64,000 nt of DNA, from NCBI GenBank assembly GCA_023249645.1, contig JAHFCF010000011.1, positions 1-64,000 on the forward strand, given 5' to 3'. A program made the position numbers and the translations under genes. This document shows, piece by piece, positions 10,061 to 19,437 of the stretch. The notes under the pieces were generated by a model. That model did not search any database and was not told the origin of the DNA. It saw nothing but the letters and a program-made list of their open reading frames with translations. Positions within the stretch are counted from its first letter, which is position 1. Each line of letters starts with the position of its first letter. The DNA comes from Elusimicrobiota bacterium. GTDB lineage: Bacteria > Elusimicrobiota > Elusimicrobia > UBA1565 > UBA9628.

Positions 10061-13000
10061 TTGATCAGTATCCTCTTGACCGTCTGCAAAACGCTCTGAC
10101 CGCCCAGGGTCTCCTCCACGCGGATCACCGCATAATAGACGCCGCGCGCCACCCGACGACCGGCCTGGTTCTGCCTATTCCAAACGAAGCCGTTGGGACC
10201 CAGGACGTATTGGTCAGCCGCCGTCTCGCCGAAATTCTTTTCCAGGACCAAGTCGCCGTTCATGGTGTAGAGCTTCATCGTGACGATCCCCTGGAAGGGG
10301 CTGAAGATGACGAAATTGGCCGAATCCCCGGCGACAGGATTGGGGTAGACATAGGTGTTGGTCTCGAAATCGCTCTTGGGGCTGAGGGAGCCGTCGCGCA
10401 CCACCGCGAGGTCGTTGACCAGCTGGTCAGCGGAAAGAGCCGCCGAGTTGAGGACGTTGCCCGTCAGGTTGTCGATGGCTGTGATATCCGTGGAGCCCAC
10501 GACCTTGAACTTGTAGGTGCCGTCCGTCGCCACACCCAAGCGCAGGTCGGTCCCGTCCCAGGTCTCCGTGATCTGGGAGAGCGCCGGGCGCACGCCCACG
10601 ATGCGTTTGACCAGGGAGACGCTCTCGGGAGGGATGGGGACGCCGGTGGGGTCGAAGACGGTCCCCGGGCGGTAGATCTTGACCGCCACTTTCATCGTCT
10701 CAGAGACCTGATAGAAGATCTGCGCCCCGGCAGCGCCCTGACCCAAGGGGGCTATGGCGACGTCAAAGATGCGCACGGGCTCGTAGGAGACGGTCAGCTG
10801 GGCGGTCGAAGGGGGCACGAGCGCGATGCTGGGGTCGAAGGCCAAGGTCCGCACCACGTAGAAGCCGTTGGACATGAAGTTGCCATGGTCATCCTTGCCG
10901 TCCCAGACGTCTTGAAGCAGAACGCCTCCGTCCCTGACGAAGCCGGAGATCAGCGTGCGCACGATCTGCGGGGAGGGGTTGCTGTTGAGGACCTGGATCG
11001 TGACCGAGGACTGGCGGCTCAAGGCGTAGCTGATGGTGTAGGGAGGCAGGGTGACGGTGACGCTCGAATTGAAGAGCCTGGGCACGTTCGGATCCACCTT
11101 GTAGGTGGTGAAGATGATGGAGCCCTGGGCCACGATGAGAGAGCCGAAGGTCCGGTCCATGGCGAAATACTGGGGGGTCGTGGTGGACTGGGCAGCCAGC
11201 GTGAAGACGTAGCTGCCGTCGGGCATCAACACGCCGCTGGGATCGCGGCCGTCCCAGAACTCGGTGATCTTCAGGCGGCTGGGCCTCATGCCCGTGATAC
11301 TTCTGATGGGCAAGACCGGACTGCCCTGAGAATTGACGACGTTGGAACAGCTGCCGGTGTTCAGGCCGCAGGGAGGCCAGGTCGTGGAGCTATTAAGGAT
11401 AGTGGTGCCCGGGGGATAGATGTTCAAGGCCACATTCATGGGCTGAGAAAGCTGGTAGCTGATGGTGGCCGTCGCCGCGCCCGTGGTCCCAGATAAGAGC
11501 GGGGTCGTCGCCAGGTCCGTGATGCGGTAGGGGTCCACGGGGAAGGAGGCCGAAACCGTGGAGACCTTCATGGGGCACAGCGGATCCGCGGCGGTGAGCT
11601 GGACGATGTAGGTGCCAGAGCTCACCCAGTTGCCTGAATCGCTCACCGGCTCCTGCCAGGTCTCCTGATTGGCGAAAAGCCCCGTTCGCTCGACGTTGCT
11701 GACCAGGGTCTTGACGAGAGTGGCTCCCGTATTGTCGTAGATCGACATGTTCGTGATGGCGTCGCGGCTCAAGGTGTAGCGGAAGGAGTAGGGGTTGAGG
11801 GCTGCAAGCGGGGGATTGGCTCCGATGGCTGTGGTAACAGGGGAAATCTGCGAGATGCCCACCATTCCTCTTAATACGCCGATGGTCCCGTTCTTGGCCT
11901 GCTGGGTCCATATCCGCGTATCCGAGGAACTGCCGTTATAGGGCTTGCCGTTCGAAGAGGGGAGGGCGGCGTAGATCACATAGACATAGTTCCCGTCCGT
12001 GCACACGGCATTTCCATTGTTGTCCCGGCCGTCCCAGAAGGTGGTCACGGTCGTGCGCGCCGCCTTGATCTCCTGGAGGTGCCTGATGGGTGTGACAGCC
12101 TGGCCGCCGATATTCGGCCCGAAATTCTTCACCGGCATGGTGCTCACGTCCACCCAATCCAGGGCCGGGTCGTTCACGCTATTGAGGTTCTGAAACTGCG
12201 TGTTCGGAGGATAGATGTCCACATAGACGGTCGCCGGCTCGGTGAGGACATAGCTCAAGATCGCCAGGGAGGTCGAGCCTGCCAAAAGCGGCTGCGATCG
12301 GATATCCGTGAGGATCAGGGGATCCAGGGATATCTGGCGCGTAGTCGCCGCTGAGAGGTCCGTCCCGAATTGGTCGTTGGCAACAGCCTGGAGAGTCAGC
12401 AGATAATCCCCATAAGGCATCAGGTTGCCCGAATTGTCGCGACCATCCCAGAAATCGCCGTTCAAGACGGGAGCGGCGCCCTGGCCCTCGCCCGTGCGCG
12501 GAAGGGCCGGGACGATAGTGCGGAACGTGGAGACCTGGTTGGACGCGGCGGAGGAGACCGTGATGGTCGTCAAGGCGTCCTTGGAGAGCCGATAGGTGAC
12601 GCCATAGGGCTCGGCATTGACGCCCGTGATCTGGCCCAAAACAGTTGGACTCGTACGCACCACATGGATGTCCGTGACGTCCACGGTGACCGGTTTTTGA
12701 GGAACGAAGCAGCCGGCGAAGGGATACGTGCTCACGGCCGCATTGAACGGACAATTCTTGGAATCACTATTCAAGGTAGCGCCCGCCGGGTAGGCCCGCT
12801 GAGTCGTGATGACCACATTGCCCGTCTGGGAATTCATTTGATTGGTCTGGGCCGTGACGCGGAATCCGTACTGGCCGTTGATCTTGCCGAGCTCGGTCTG
12901 GACATTGATGCTTCCGTCAAAGAGCACGCAATAGCCTCCCGCGGCCGAACCGAGCTTCGGCGGCAAGGTGCTCGTCGTATTGGCGCCCATGTAGTCCGGG

Positions 13001-13557
13001 CTATCGATGAAGAAGGTCCTCAAGGGCGGCGTGGAAGTGGGATCCAAAGGATTGGCCCCATCCTTGAACTGGAAGATCTCCATTTCCACCATATCGAGCG
13101 GGGTGCCGCCGGCCGCCGTGTTCTCGTTCTGATAGCCGATAGAAGCGCACAGGAACACGCTGGAGTTGATGTAGTTTGTCGTCAGCGTGCCAAGAGCCTC
13201 GTAGCTGCTGGGATTCTGGTTGATATTGGCTGGAGGAGGAGTCTGCGCGAACTGGATCTCAGGGTCATTGGAGATGTCGCCGCAGTCCGGGCTGATGCAG
13301 GTATACGAATCGACGTTGACCACATAAAAGTGGGGGTAGCAGACGAAGTGATTTTTGTTGGTGTAGGAGCAATACGCGCCCGCCCCGTTGGTGGGCGACG
13401 CCGTGATGCCGATGCCGTCATTGGCCACGACGAAGGACCGGTCGATGAAGAGCTGGACCGCCCGAGCTGAAGGCGCGAAGACGGCGAGTCCGGCGAAAAG
13501 TGAGGCGGCCGCGAACATCGTCCGGGCCGCCTGCTTGAAGAGCCGTTGTCTTTTCAT
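10057..13557 (-). CDS. Large secreted protein with FlgD-type Ig repeats and T9SS-like C-terminal domain
   Basis: The 1166-residue protein has a signal peptide (residues ~1-33). At least seven FlgD-type Ig-like modules follow, recognised by their W-D-G-x-D-x-x-G cores: FWDGRDNSGNLMPYGDY, FWDGRDNNGNAVCTDGNY, FWDGRDPSGVLMPDGSY, VWDGKDDHGNFMSNGFY, TWDGTDLRLGVATDGTY and VWNRQNQAGRRVARGVYY. The last module (YVYPNPVAGDSANFVIF to VKRILIK) resembles a type IX sorting domain. It is probably exported and surface-attached or released. ATG 13557 is preferred over an upstream in-frame ATG because it starts the signal peptide. It overlaps the PorV-like gene by 4 nt. Cysteines are confined mostly to the N-terminal 300 residues. 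Confidence 0.8.
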   Translation of the reverse strand: MKRQRLFKQAARTMFAAASLFAGLAVFAPSARAVQLFIDRSFVVANDGIGITASPTNGAGAYCSYTNKNHFVCYPHFYVVNVDSYTCISPDCGDISNDPEIQFAQTPPPANINQNPSSYEALGTLTTNYINSSVFLCASIGYQNENTAAGGTPLDMVEMEIFQFKDGANPLDPTSTPPLRTFFIDSPDYMGANTTSTLPPKLGSAAGGYCVLFDGSINVQTELGKINGQYGFRVTAQTNQMNSQTGNVVITTQRAYPAGATLNSDSKNCPFNAAVSTYPFAGCFVPQKPVTVDVTDIHVVRTSPTVLGQITGVNAEPYGVTYRLSKDALTTITVSSAASNQVSTFRTIVPALPRTGEGQGAAPVLNGDFWDGRDNSGNLMPYGDYLLTLQAVANDQFGTDLSAATTRQISLDPLILTDIRSQPLLAGSTSLAILSYVLTEPATVYVDIYPPNTQFQNLNSVNDPALDWVDVSTMPVKNFGPNIGGQAVTPIRHLQEIKAARTTVTTFWDGRDNNGNAVCTDGNYVYVIYAALPSSNGKPYNGSSSDTRIWTQQAKNGTIGVLRGMVGISQISPVTTAIGANPPLAALNPYSFRYTLSRDAITNMSIYDNTGATLVKTLVSNVERTGLFANQETWQEPVSDSGNWVSSGTYIVQLTAADPLCPMKVSTVSASFPVDPYRITDLATTPLLSGTTGAATATISYQLSQPMNVALNIYPPGTTILNSSTTWPPCGLNTGSCSNVVNSQGSPVLPIRSITGMRPSRLKITEFWDGRDPSGVLMPDGSYVFTLAAQSTTTPQYFAMDRTFGSLIVAQGSIIFTTYKVDPNVPRLFNSSVTVTLPPYTISYALSRQSSVTIQVLNSNPSPQIVRTLISGFVRDGGVLLQDVWDGKDDHGNFMSNGFYVVRTLAFDPSIALVPPSTAQLTVSYEPVRIFDVAIAPLGQGAAGAQIFYQVSETMKVAVKIYRPGTVFDPTGVPIPPESVSLVKRIVGVRPALSQITETWDGTDLRLGVATDGTYKFKVVGSTDITAIDNLTGNVLNSAALSADQLVNDLAVVRDGSLSPKSDFETNTYVYPNPVAGDSANFVIFSPFQGIVTMKLYTMNGDLVLEKNFGETAADQYVLGPNGFVWNRQNQAGRRVARGVYYAVIRVEETLGGQSVLQTVKRILIK

Positions 13558-13662
13558 GGAACGCATCTCGTTGGCAAGGGCTAGCATAGCCAAACCCTGT
13601 TTCAGGACTATTAAGGGGGTGTTAAGAAATTGTAAAGCCGAGGAAGCCTGTCTCCGCCCGGA

Positions 13663-15273
13663 TCAATGCCCGGGCGTATTCGGAGTCAGCATGACGCGAA
13701 AGTCCTCGGGGTCCAGGGCCGCGGCCCAGATGTAGTTCCAGGCATAGCGAGCCTCTTGGCGCGGTTCCAGGATCCTTCCCGCGATATAATGCGCGACCGC
13801 GTAGGAAAGCAAGATGTCTCGCGCGTAGCTTTCCCCCCGCCTCAAGGCGCTTGCCGGGCGCAAAACCGAGACAGCCCAGAAGGCCTGGTCCCTGCCAGCC
13901 GCATCCGAACTCCAGGTCTGCATCAAGCCCGCAGGCCGCAGCTTCTCCACGGACCCCAGCCGCGCGATCTTCTCCAGAGGGACACCAGAGACCCATTGAA
14001 AATCGTCGGAAGATTTGGCGTCTTGAAAATCCACGAGTCTGCGGCCTCGGCCGTCGCCATGCGCCAACTCGAAATAGCGCGAGACATAGAGCGCCGTGTC
14101 GCCGGCCACGGCAGCCGCGCTCCCCGGCGGCAGGGATCGGCGCAGATCCATGGCGTAATCGTAGGCGGAGAAATCGTCGCGATGAAAGGCCCCGGCTGCG
14201 TGGCTCCATAAAGACCAGCCTGCCAGGAGCAGAGCCAGGACCGCCGCTCCCCAAGAGCGCCGTCTCCCGATCCCCGCCAGTCCGAATCCGGCGGCGATGC
14301 AGATCAGGAGCGCCGGTGCGATGAAGGCCGATTCCAGGACCGTGCGAGCTACCCAGCCGGAAAGATCGAATCGGGTCATGAGGAAGAATCCCGGTCCCAG
14401 GCATAGGAACAGAACGGCCAAGCCCAGGCCCCAGCGCGGCCGTCTCTGCTTCAATTCCCAAGAGCCCAACAGCGCGAGCAGCAGGGCTGGCGCTGTCGTC
14501 ACTTGCCAAAGCCCGACGCCCAGATGCTGGAGCAGTCCCCAGGCCAGATCCCCGGTCATCGGCCGGCTCAATCCCGAGGAAAGCTGGAATGTGCCATACT
14601 CCTGTCGGGTCAGGATCGCCCAGGCGCGGCTCAGATCGCCGGTCCAGATCCAAAGCAGGACGTAACAGCTTAAGCCCAGGGAAAACAGCGGAAGAATGCG
14701 CCGAACAAAGACCTGTCTATCAAGTTTTTTCCACCAGAGAATGGCCAGGCCGGGCAGGGCCAAGACAAAGGCCTGGTGATTGACCAGGGCCAATCCGCAG
14801 AGAAAAGCGCTCCAGCACGCGCGCCTCTCCAAGGCCAACTCCCCTTCTCTCCATCCTGGAGCGAGGAAAAGGAGGATCGACAAGAAGAGCGCATGCAGCG
14901 CGTACATCTCTCCCAAAAGGCTGAACTTCCACAAAGACGCGCTGAAAGCCAGGGCCAGGGCCGCACCCAAGGCGGGCCAGAGACCAACGGCGGCATTCAG
15001 CAAGGCAAAGACGCAGGCCACCGTGCCGGCCCCAGCCAGCGCGGACAGCACATTGAGCCGATAGGCCGCGTCTCCCCAAGGATCGAGGGTCAGCCATGCC
15101 TTGCCCAAGAGCACGTAAAGCGGATATCCCGGCGGGTGCGCGGGCGCGAAGGTCAAAACCGCGGCGGCCAAGTCCGCGCTGTCGCGCGGCGCGACCGTGG
15201 GATAGGCCGTGTAGGCGTAAACCGCGAATACGCTGAGAAATACGGAAAATACGAGAAAGCCTGACACCTTCAC
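13663..15273 (-). CDS. DUF2723-family polytopic membrane protein (GT-C glycosyltransferase-like)
   Basis: The 536-residue protein has about ten hydrophobic segments. Its N-terminal signature matches DUF2723: TVAPRDSADLAAAVLTFAPA, then HPPGYPLYVLLGKAW. This family resembles protein O-mannosyltransferases and is thought to transfer sugars from lipid carriers in the cytoplasmic membrane. The Asp in PRDSAD is the likely catalytic acid, by analogy. The GTG start at 15271-15273 overlaps the tsaD stop (GTGA) and is preferred over an upstream ATG inside tsaD. The C-terminal ~150 residues are soluble and mention no known domain. Confidence 0.82.
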   Translation of the reverse strand: MKVSGFLVFSVFLSVFAVYAYTAYPTVAPRDSADLAAAVLTFAPAHPPGYPLYVLLGKAWLTLDPWGDAAYRLNVLSALAGAGTVACVFALLNAAVGLWPALGAALALAFSASLWKFSLLGEMYALHALFLSILLFLAPGWREGELALERRACWSAFLCGLALVNHQAFVLALPGLAILWWKKLDRQVFVRRILPLFSLGLSCYVLLWIWTGDLSRAWAILTRQEYGTFQLSSGLSRPMTGDLAWGLLQHLGVGLWQVTTAPALLLALLGSWELKQRRPRWGLGLAVLFLCLGPGFFLMTRFDLSGWVARTVLESAFIAPALLICIAAGFGLAGIGRRRSWGAAVLALLLAGWSLWSHAAGAFHRDDFSAYDYAMDLRRSLPPGSAAAVAGDTALYVSRYFELAHGDGRGRRLVDFQDAKSSDDFQWVSGVPLEKIARLGSVEKLRPAGLMQTWSSDAAGRDQAFWAVSVLRPASALRRGESYARDILLSYAVAHYIAGRILEPRQEARYAWNYIWAAALDPEDFRVMLTPNTPGH

Positions 15274-16244
15274 CAGGGCAGCCCCGGGTCGCAGCGCCAG
15301 GATCCGCCGATCTTTCCGCGCCGCAGACGATGCCAAGCCGCCTGCGCCAGCATGGCGCCGTTGTCCGTGCACAGGATCGGCGGCGGGATATGCACACGCA
15401 GTCCTCGGTGCTGAGCCTCTGCCTGAAAGACTTCGCGCAAGCGGGCATTGGCCGCCACGCCTCCGCCCACCACCACCTCACGCACGCGGAAATGCTCGGC
15501 CGCTTTTAAAGTCTTGCTGACCAAGGTCTCAACCACGGCCTCCTGAAAAGAGGCGCACAGGTCCGCCACCTCGCGGCGTGCAGGCTGGCGGCCCAGGTCG
15601 CGCAGATGATAAAGCATCGCTGTCTTCAGACCGGCAAAGGAGAAGTCCCAGCTCCCGGGCATGAACGGCCGGGTGAAATGAACGCTCGACGCATCCCCCT
15701 GACGGGAAAGTCGGTCGATGACCGGCCCTCCTGGATAGCCCAGGCCGAGCATCCGGGCGACCTTATCATAGGCTTCGCCCGCCGCATCGTCGCGCGTACG
15801 ACCCAAGACCCGGTAGCGGCCGGGCCCGCGCCCGAGCAGAAGATCCGTGTGACCTCCCGAGACGATGAGCGCGACCAGAGGGAATCCGATCTTTTCAGCC
15901 AACTCAGCCGCGAAGACATGGCCTTCCAGATGATGGACGGCCACGACGGGGCACTGCAGGCTCTCCGCCGCGGCCAAAGCGGCCATCTTGCCCACCAGCA
16001 GGGGCCCCATGAGCCCCGGCCCCCGCGCGAAGGCGACGGCATCGATCCGGCGTTTGGCCAAGGCCTCTTCGACGACGCCCGAGATGCGCTGCAGATGAGC
16101 TCGAGCCGCGAGCTCAGGCACCACGCCATGGAACCGGCGGTGCAGCCGGATCTGCGAGGAGACGATGTTGGACAGGATGCGCCCGTCCTCGACCACGGCG
16201 GCGGAGGTCTCGTCGCAGGAAGTCTCGATGCCGAGGATCCTCAA
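15270..16244 (-). CDS. tsaD: tRNA N6-adenosine threonylcarbamoyltransferase TsaD
   Basis: The 324-residue protein has all TsaD landmarks: N-terminal ILGIETSCDETSAAVV, the metal-binding HLEGH motif in VHHLEGHVFAAEL, IVSGGHTDLL, GEAYDKVARMLGLGYPGGP and the late VVGGGVAANARLRE. It makes the t6A37 modification of ANN-decoding tRNAs with TsaB and TsaE, which are not in this window. Length is normal. Its ATG overlaps the stop of the ctp protease gene, and its stop overlaps the start of the DUF2723 gene, so all three are one transcription unit. Confidence 0.95.
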   Translation of the reverse strand: MRILGIETSCDETSAAVVEDGRILSNIVSSQIRLHRRFHGVVPELAARAHLQRISGVVEEALAKRRIDAVAFARGPGLMGPLLVGKMAALAAAESLQCPVVAVHHLEGHVFAAELAEKIGFPLVALIVSGGHTDLLLGRGPGRYRVLGRTRDDAAGEAYDKVARMLGLGYPGGPVIDRLSRQGDASSVHFTRPFMPGSWDFSFAGLKTAMLYHLRDLGRQPARREVADLCASFQEAVVETLVSKTLKAAEHFRVREVVVGGGVAANARLREVFQAEAQHRGLRVHIPPPILCTDNGAMLAQAAWHRLRRGKIGGSWRCDPGLPW

Positions 16245-17584
16245 GGCGCTGGGACCTTGAGCCGAGGCGCGGCGTCACCGGCCTTAAGAAGATCGACGGC
16301 CTTCTCCAAGGCCGCGTCGCGCACAAACTCCCCCTCCTTCACGGCCGAACGGGGCTTCTTGCCCGGCTCGTAGATCATCTCCCACTGATCGAAGAGCTTC
16401 TCGGCCGCCTCGCGCGAGACCGCGACCGGGATATCCGGGACGATGCCCCCGGTCTTCTTCTTCTCGTCTCTGTGGATGGAACGGCCGTTGGGAGTGTAGT
16501 AGCGCGCGACCGTCAGGCGCAGCCCGGACTTATCCGCAAGCGAGATGACGGATTGAACGCTGGCCTTGCCGTAGCTACGGGCTCCCATGATGAGGGCGCG
16601 GCGGTGGTCCTGCAAAGCTCCCGCGACGATCTCAGAGCCAGAGGCCGAACCCTCGTTGATGAGGACGGCCAAGGGAAGCTCCGGGCAAAGAGCCTGGTCC
16701 GCGCTGCGGAAATCCTGGCGGCTCTCCGGCCGCCGGCCCTGGGTGTAGACGACGAGCTGTCCGTGGCCCAGGAAATCCGAAGCCATCTCCACGGCGGCGG
16801 CGAGAAGACCCCCGGGATTGTAGCGCAGGTCCAAGACCAGTCCGACAGGGTTCGACTTCAGCAGCTCGCGCACGGCCGTCCGGAAATCAGCCGTGGTGCG
16901 CGCGCTGAACTCGCTCACACGAACATAGGCCACGCGCCCCTCAATCATCCTATGCTGGACGCTCTCGATGCGGATGTTCTCCCGGACGATCTTAAAATCC
17001 TTCAAGGTGCTGGAACCGTCGGACACATCCTCCTCATCGGAGTCTTCTTCCTTTTTCGAGGCCGCAGGCAGCAGGCCCTTGGGCCAACGCCTGATCGTCA
17101 GGACCACGGAGGTCCGCGGCGGGCCCCGCAGCTTGTCCATGGCATCGGCCACATGGAGGTCCCTCGTGCTTTCGCCGTCGATGGCGACGATGCGGTCGTT
17201 CGGCCGAAGGCCCGCACGGTACGCAGGGGTCTCGGGCATGGGCGTCAGCACGGTCAGCCAGGAGTCCTTCGTGTTCAGGCGGATGCCGATGCCGCCGAAC
17301 TGCCCCTCGGTCTCGGCCTTGATCTCGCGGCTGGCCTTCGGCTCCATGAACTGCGAGAACGGATCCAGCGTCCTGACCATGCCGGAAGCCGCGCCATAGA
17401 TGAGCGCCTTGGGATCCGTCTCATCGACGTAATTCTCCTGGATGTTGTTCAAGACGTCCAGCAGCAGGTTCAACTGCTCATAGACCTGGTCGTTCGATGC
17501 CGGGGTTGGATGACTCTGGGGCTGCGCGAGCGCCGCGGATGCCATCGCGACGCAGACGCCGAAGACAAGGCCGGCCATTCTCAT
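16241..17584 (-). CDS. ctpA: S41-family C-terminal processing peptidase (CtpA/Prc-like)
   Basis: The 447-residue protein has a signal peptide (MRMAGLVFGVCVAMASAALA). A helical N-terminal region (NIQENYVDETDPKALIYGA) and a PDZ domain around residues 95-180 follow (GGIGIRLNTKDSWLTVL, AGLRPNDRIVAIDGEST). The S41 protease core has the catalytic Ser in NEGSASGSEIVAGAL and Lys in MGARSYGKASVQS. A short acidic insertion near residue 200 is unusual. Such periplasmic proteases trim or degrade envelope proteins and often work with peptidoglycan hydrolases. It follows an EnvC-like gene by 11 bp with AGGAGAG as ribosome site. Confidence 0.93.
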   Translation of the reverse strand: MRMAGLVFGVCVAMASAALAQPQSHPTPASNDQVYEQLNLLLDVLNNIQENYVDETDPKALIYGAASGMVRTLDPFSQFMEPKASREIKAETEGQFGGIGIRLNTKDSWLTVLTPMPETPAYRAGLRPNDRIVAIDGESTRDLHVADAMDKLRGPPRTSVVLTIRRWPKGLLPAASKKEEDSDEEDVSDGSSTLKDFKIVRENIRIESVQHRMIEGRVAYVRVSEFSARTTADFRTAVRELLKSNPVGLVLDLRYNPGGLLAAAVEMASDFLGHGQLVVYTQGRRPESRQDFRSADQALCPELPLAVLINEGSASGSEIVAGALQDHRRALIMGARSYGKASVQSVISLADKSGLRLTVARYYTPNGRSIHRDEKKKTGGIVPDIPVAVSREAAEKLFDQWEMIYEPGKKPRSAVKEGEFVRDAALEKAVDLLKAGDAAPRLKVPAP

Positions 17585-17595
17585 CGGATCTCTCC

Positions 17596-18708
17596 TCACC
17601 TCTTCTGCAGCCACTTCATGGGATCGAGCGCCTGCATTCCCCGGCGGAGCTCCAGGTACGACGTTCCGCGGCCCTGCGCGGCGCTGGCCGTGCCCAAAGG
17701 CTCCTGGAGACCCACCGAAGTCCCCTTCGCCTTCAGGATCTGGCCGAGAGAGCCGTAGACGCTGAAGAAGCCGCCGCCATGGTCCAGGATGACGACGTTC
17801 CCGTGCGAGCGGAAAGGCCCGGCGAAGATGACCCGCCCCGCGGCGACGGCGCCGACCGGAGCCCCGGCCTGGGTGGAGAAAGTCACCCCCTGAGAGATGA
17901 CCCAAGTGTTGAGTTCCCGATTGCGCTCCCGTCCGAACGGCCGCTCGACGCTGCCGGCCACGGGCCAAGGCAGGCTGTGCGGCGGGATATCGAGCCGGGC
18001 GGGCAAACCCGGCTGGGCCGCGCCGATGCGGCTTAAAAGATGAGTCAAGGCCAGCTTGGTGTCCTCGAGTTCCTTGGCCTTCTTCTGAGCGGCGACCAGT
18101 CTTTGGCGAGCTTCGGCCGCCGCGGCCTGTTTGCGTTCATATTCCTGGCGGACCTCGCGTTGCTCGGTCTCCACGCGCTGGCTCGTGCCTTGCAGCTCCA
18201 GCGCCCGGGAGCGAGCCGCCTCAGCCGCCGCCTCGGTCTTCAGACGCTTGCCGTGCAGAGCGGACAAGAGGCGCGCCTTGTCGATGAGGGCCATGCGCCG
18301 CAGGGCTTCCTGCGAAAGCCCCCAACCGCTGGAGGTCTCGTCGAAACCGGCCCGCAGGTGGACATAAGCTCTCATCTCCGTTGAAAATGCCGCGGCCCAG
18401 AACCCGGAAGCCCGGCTCAAAGCCGAAACGCGTCCCCGCAATTGAACGCGCTTCTCCTCGGAACGATGGATGCTCTCTTGGAGGGAGGCCAGGCGCTTGC
18501 GGGTCTCTTCCCCGCGGCTGGCGAGTTTCTGCGAATCGCGCATCAAAACCTCTTCCTGCCGGCGCGACTCATCGATCTCCGCCTTCGCCCGGTCGAGTTC
18601 TCCCTGCAGGCGGAGGAGCTCTTTCTTCTGCGCCTGCGTCTGGGCGAAGACCGGTCCAGCCGCCAGCCCGCAGGCCAGGACGATCCCCGTCAGTCCGAGG
18701 CCGGCCAT
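17596..18708 (-). CDS. EnvC-like coiled-coil protein with degenerate LytM (M23) domain
   Basis: The 370-residue protein has a signal peptide (LGLTGIVLACGLAAGPVFA). Long coiled coils (residues ~25-110 and 170-240) and a C-terminal M23 fold follow (GAPVGAVAAGRVIFAG, then HGNVVILDHGGGFFSVYGSL). Residues normally binding zinc are missing: the first HxxxD site reads as Ser/Thr/Gln-rich sequence, and the final HxH is YGS. E. coli EnvC has the same loss and acts as an activator of amidases under FtsEX control. The neighbouring ftsX-like gene overlaps it by 19 bp, which supports this role. The target amidase is not in the window. Confidence 0.85.
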   Translation of the reverse strand: MAGLGLTGIVLACGLAAGPVFAQTQAQKKELLRLQGELDRAKAEIDESRRQEEVLMRDSQKLASRGEETRKRLASLQESIHRSEEKRVQLRGRVSALSRASGFWAAAFSTEMRAYVHLRAGFDETSSGWGLSQEALRRMALIDKARLLSALHGKRLKTEAAAEAARSRALELQGTSQRVETEQREVRQEYERKQAAAAEARQRLVAAQKKAKELEDTKLALTHLLSRIGAAQPGLPARLDIPPHSLPWPVAGSVERPFGRERNRELNTWVISQGVTFSTQAGAPVGAVAAGRVIFAGPFRSHGNVVILDHGGGFFSVYGSLGQILKAKGTSVGLQEPLGTASAAQGRGTSYLELRRGMQALDPMKWLQKR

Positions 18709-19433
18709 GAAGAGATCGCCGAGGCCGCGAGAGCGGCCGCGGCCCACAAGATGATTTGGTCGACGGCGCGTGGCAGATGCCACCAGGGCAGATAAGGCCT
18801 CGCCGGCCAAGCCGCGGCCAAGGCCAGGAGCATGCCCCCTGCCGCGCCGCAGGCGGGCAGCAGCGCGCCGGGCATCGCCGCCCAGGAAAAGCGCGCCGGC
18901 GAGCGCCAGAGACCGACGACCAGGATCACGGCCGCGACGCACAGGAGGAAGCTAAGGACAAGGCTCAGGAAACGCCCATAGAGCGCGGCCTGCAGGATGG
19001 CCCGCACCTGGGCCGGTCTAAAGCGCACGTCCGACCACTCCGCCGCGCCGCGCACGACCTGAAGCCAATCCTCGAAATGCCCCAAAGCCCCCGCGCGCGG
19101 CCTCACCTCAAAAGCGCTGGGAAGAGGATTTTCCCCCATCCACGCGATGGAATCAGCCAGTTCCGGGTCTTCCTGGCGCAGGGCGGCTAAAGCCTCATCG
19201 CGAGCGACGAATCGGACGGACTCGACGCCCTCGAGCCCCAAAAGCTTGTCCTCCAGGACCTGACGCCGGTTATCGGGGAGTTCCGATTTTAAGAAAAAAG
19301 AGACGCGGAAGTCCTCGCGAGACACCTTCTCGAAACCCGCGATCTGGGCGCTCAAGAGCAGCAGGCTTTCGCCCGCGACCGCGGCAGCTAGCGCGAACGC
19401 GAAGGCCAGCCATCGCCGGGAGAGGAGGCTCAT
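18690..19433 (-). CDS. ftsX: FtsX-like permease of cell division
   Basis: The ~247-residue protein has FtsX layout. A first membrane helix lies near residues 8-30. An extracytoplasmic domain includes VSFFLKSELPDNRRQVLEDK, EGVESVRFVARDEALAAL and NPLPSAFEVRPRAG. Three helices lie at the C-terminus (FLSLVLSFLLCVAAVILVVG and two more). FtsX normally partners the ATPase FtsE to switch on EnvC-type amidase activators. Here envC follows directly but no ftsE is adjacent. The start is uncertain: ATG 19433 avoids overlap with the upstream gene, and ATG 19463 would add 10 residues and overlap by 26 bp. Confidence 0.8.
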   Translation of the reverse strand: MSLLSRRWLAFAFALAAAVAGESLLLLSAQIAGFEKVSREDFRVSFFLKSELPDNRRQVLEDKLLGLEGVESVRFVARDEALAALRQEDPELADSIAWMGENPLPSAFEVRPRAGALGHFEDWLQVVRGAAEWSDVRFRPAQVRAILQAALYGRFLSLVLSFLLCVAAVILVVGLWRSPARFSWAAMPGALLPACGAAGGMLLALAAAWPARPYLPWWHLPRAVDQIILWAAAALAASAISSWPASD

Positions 19434-19437
19434 GCGT

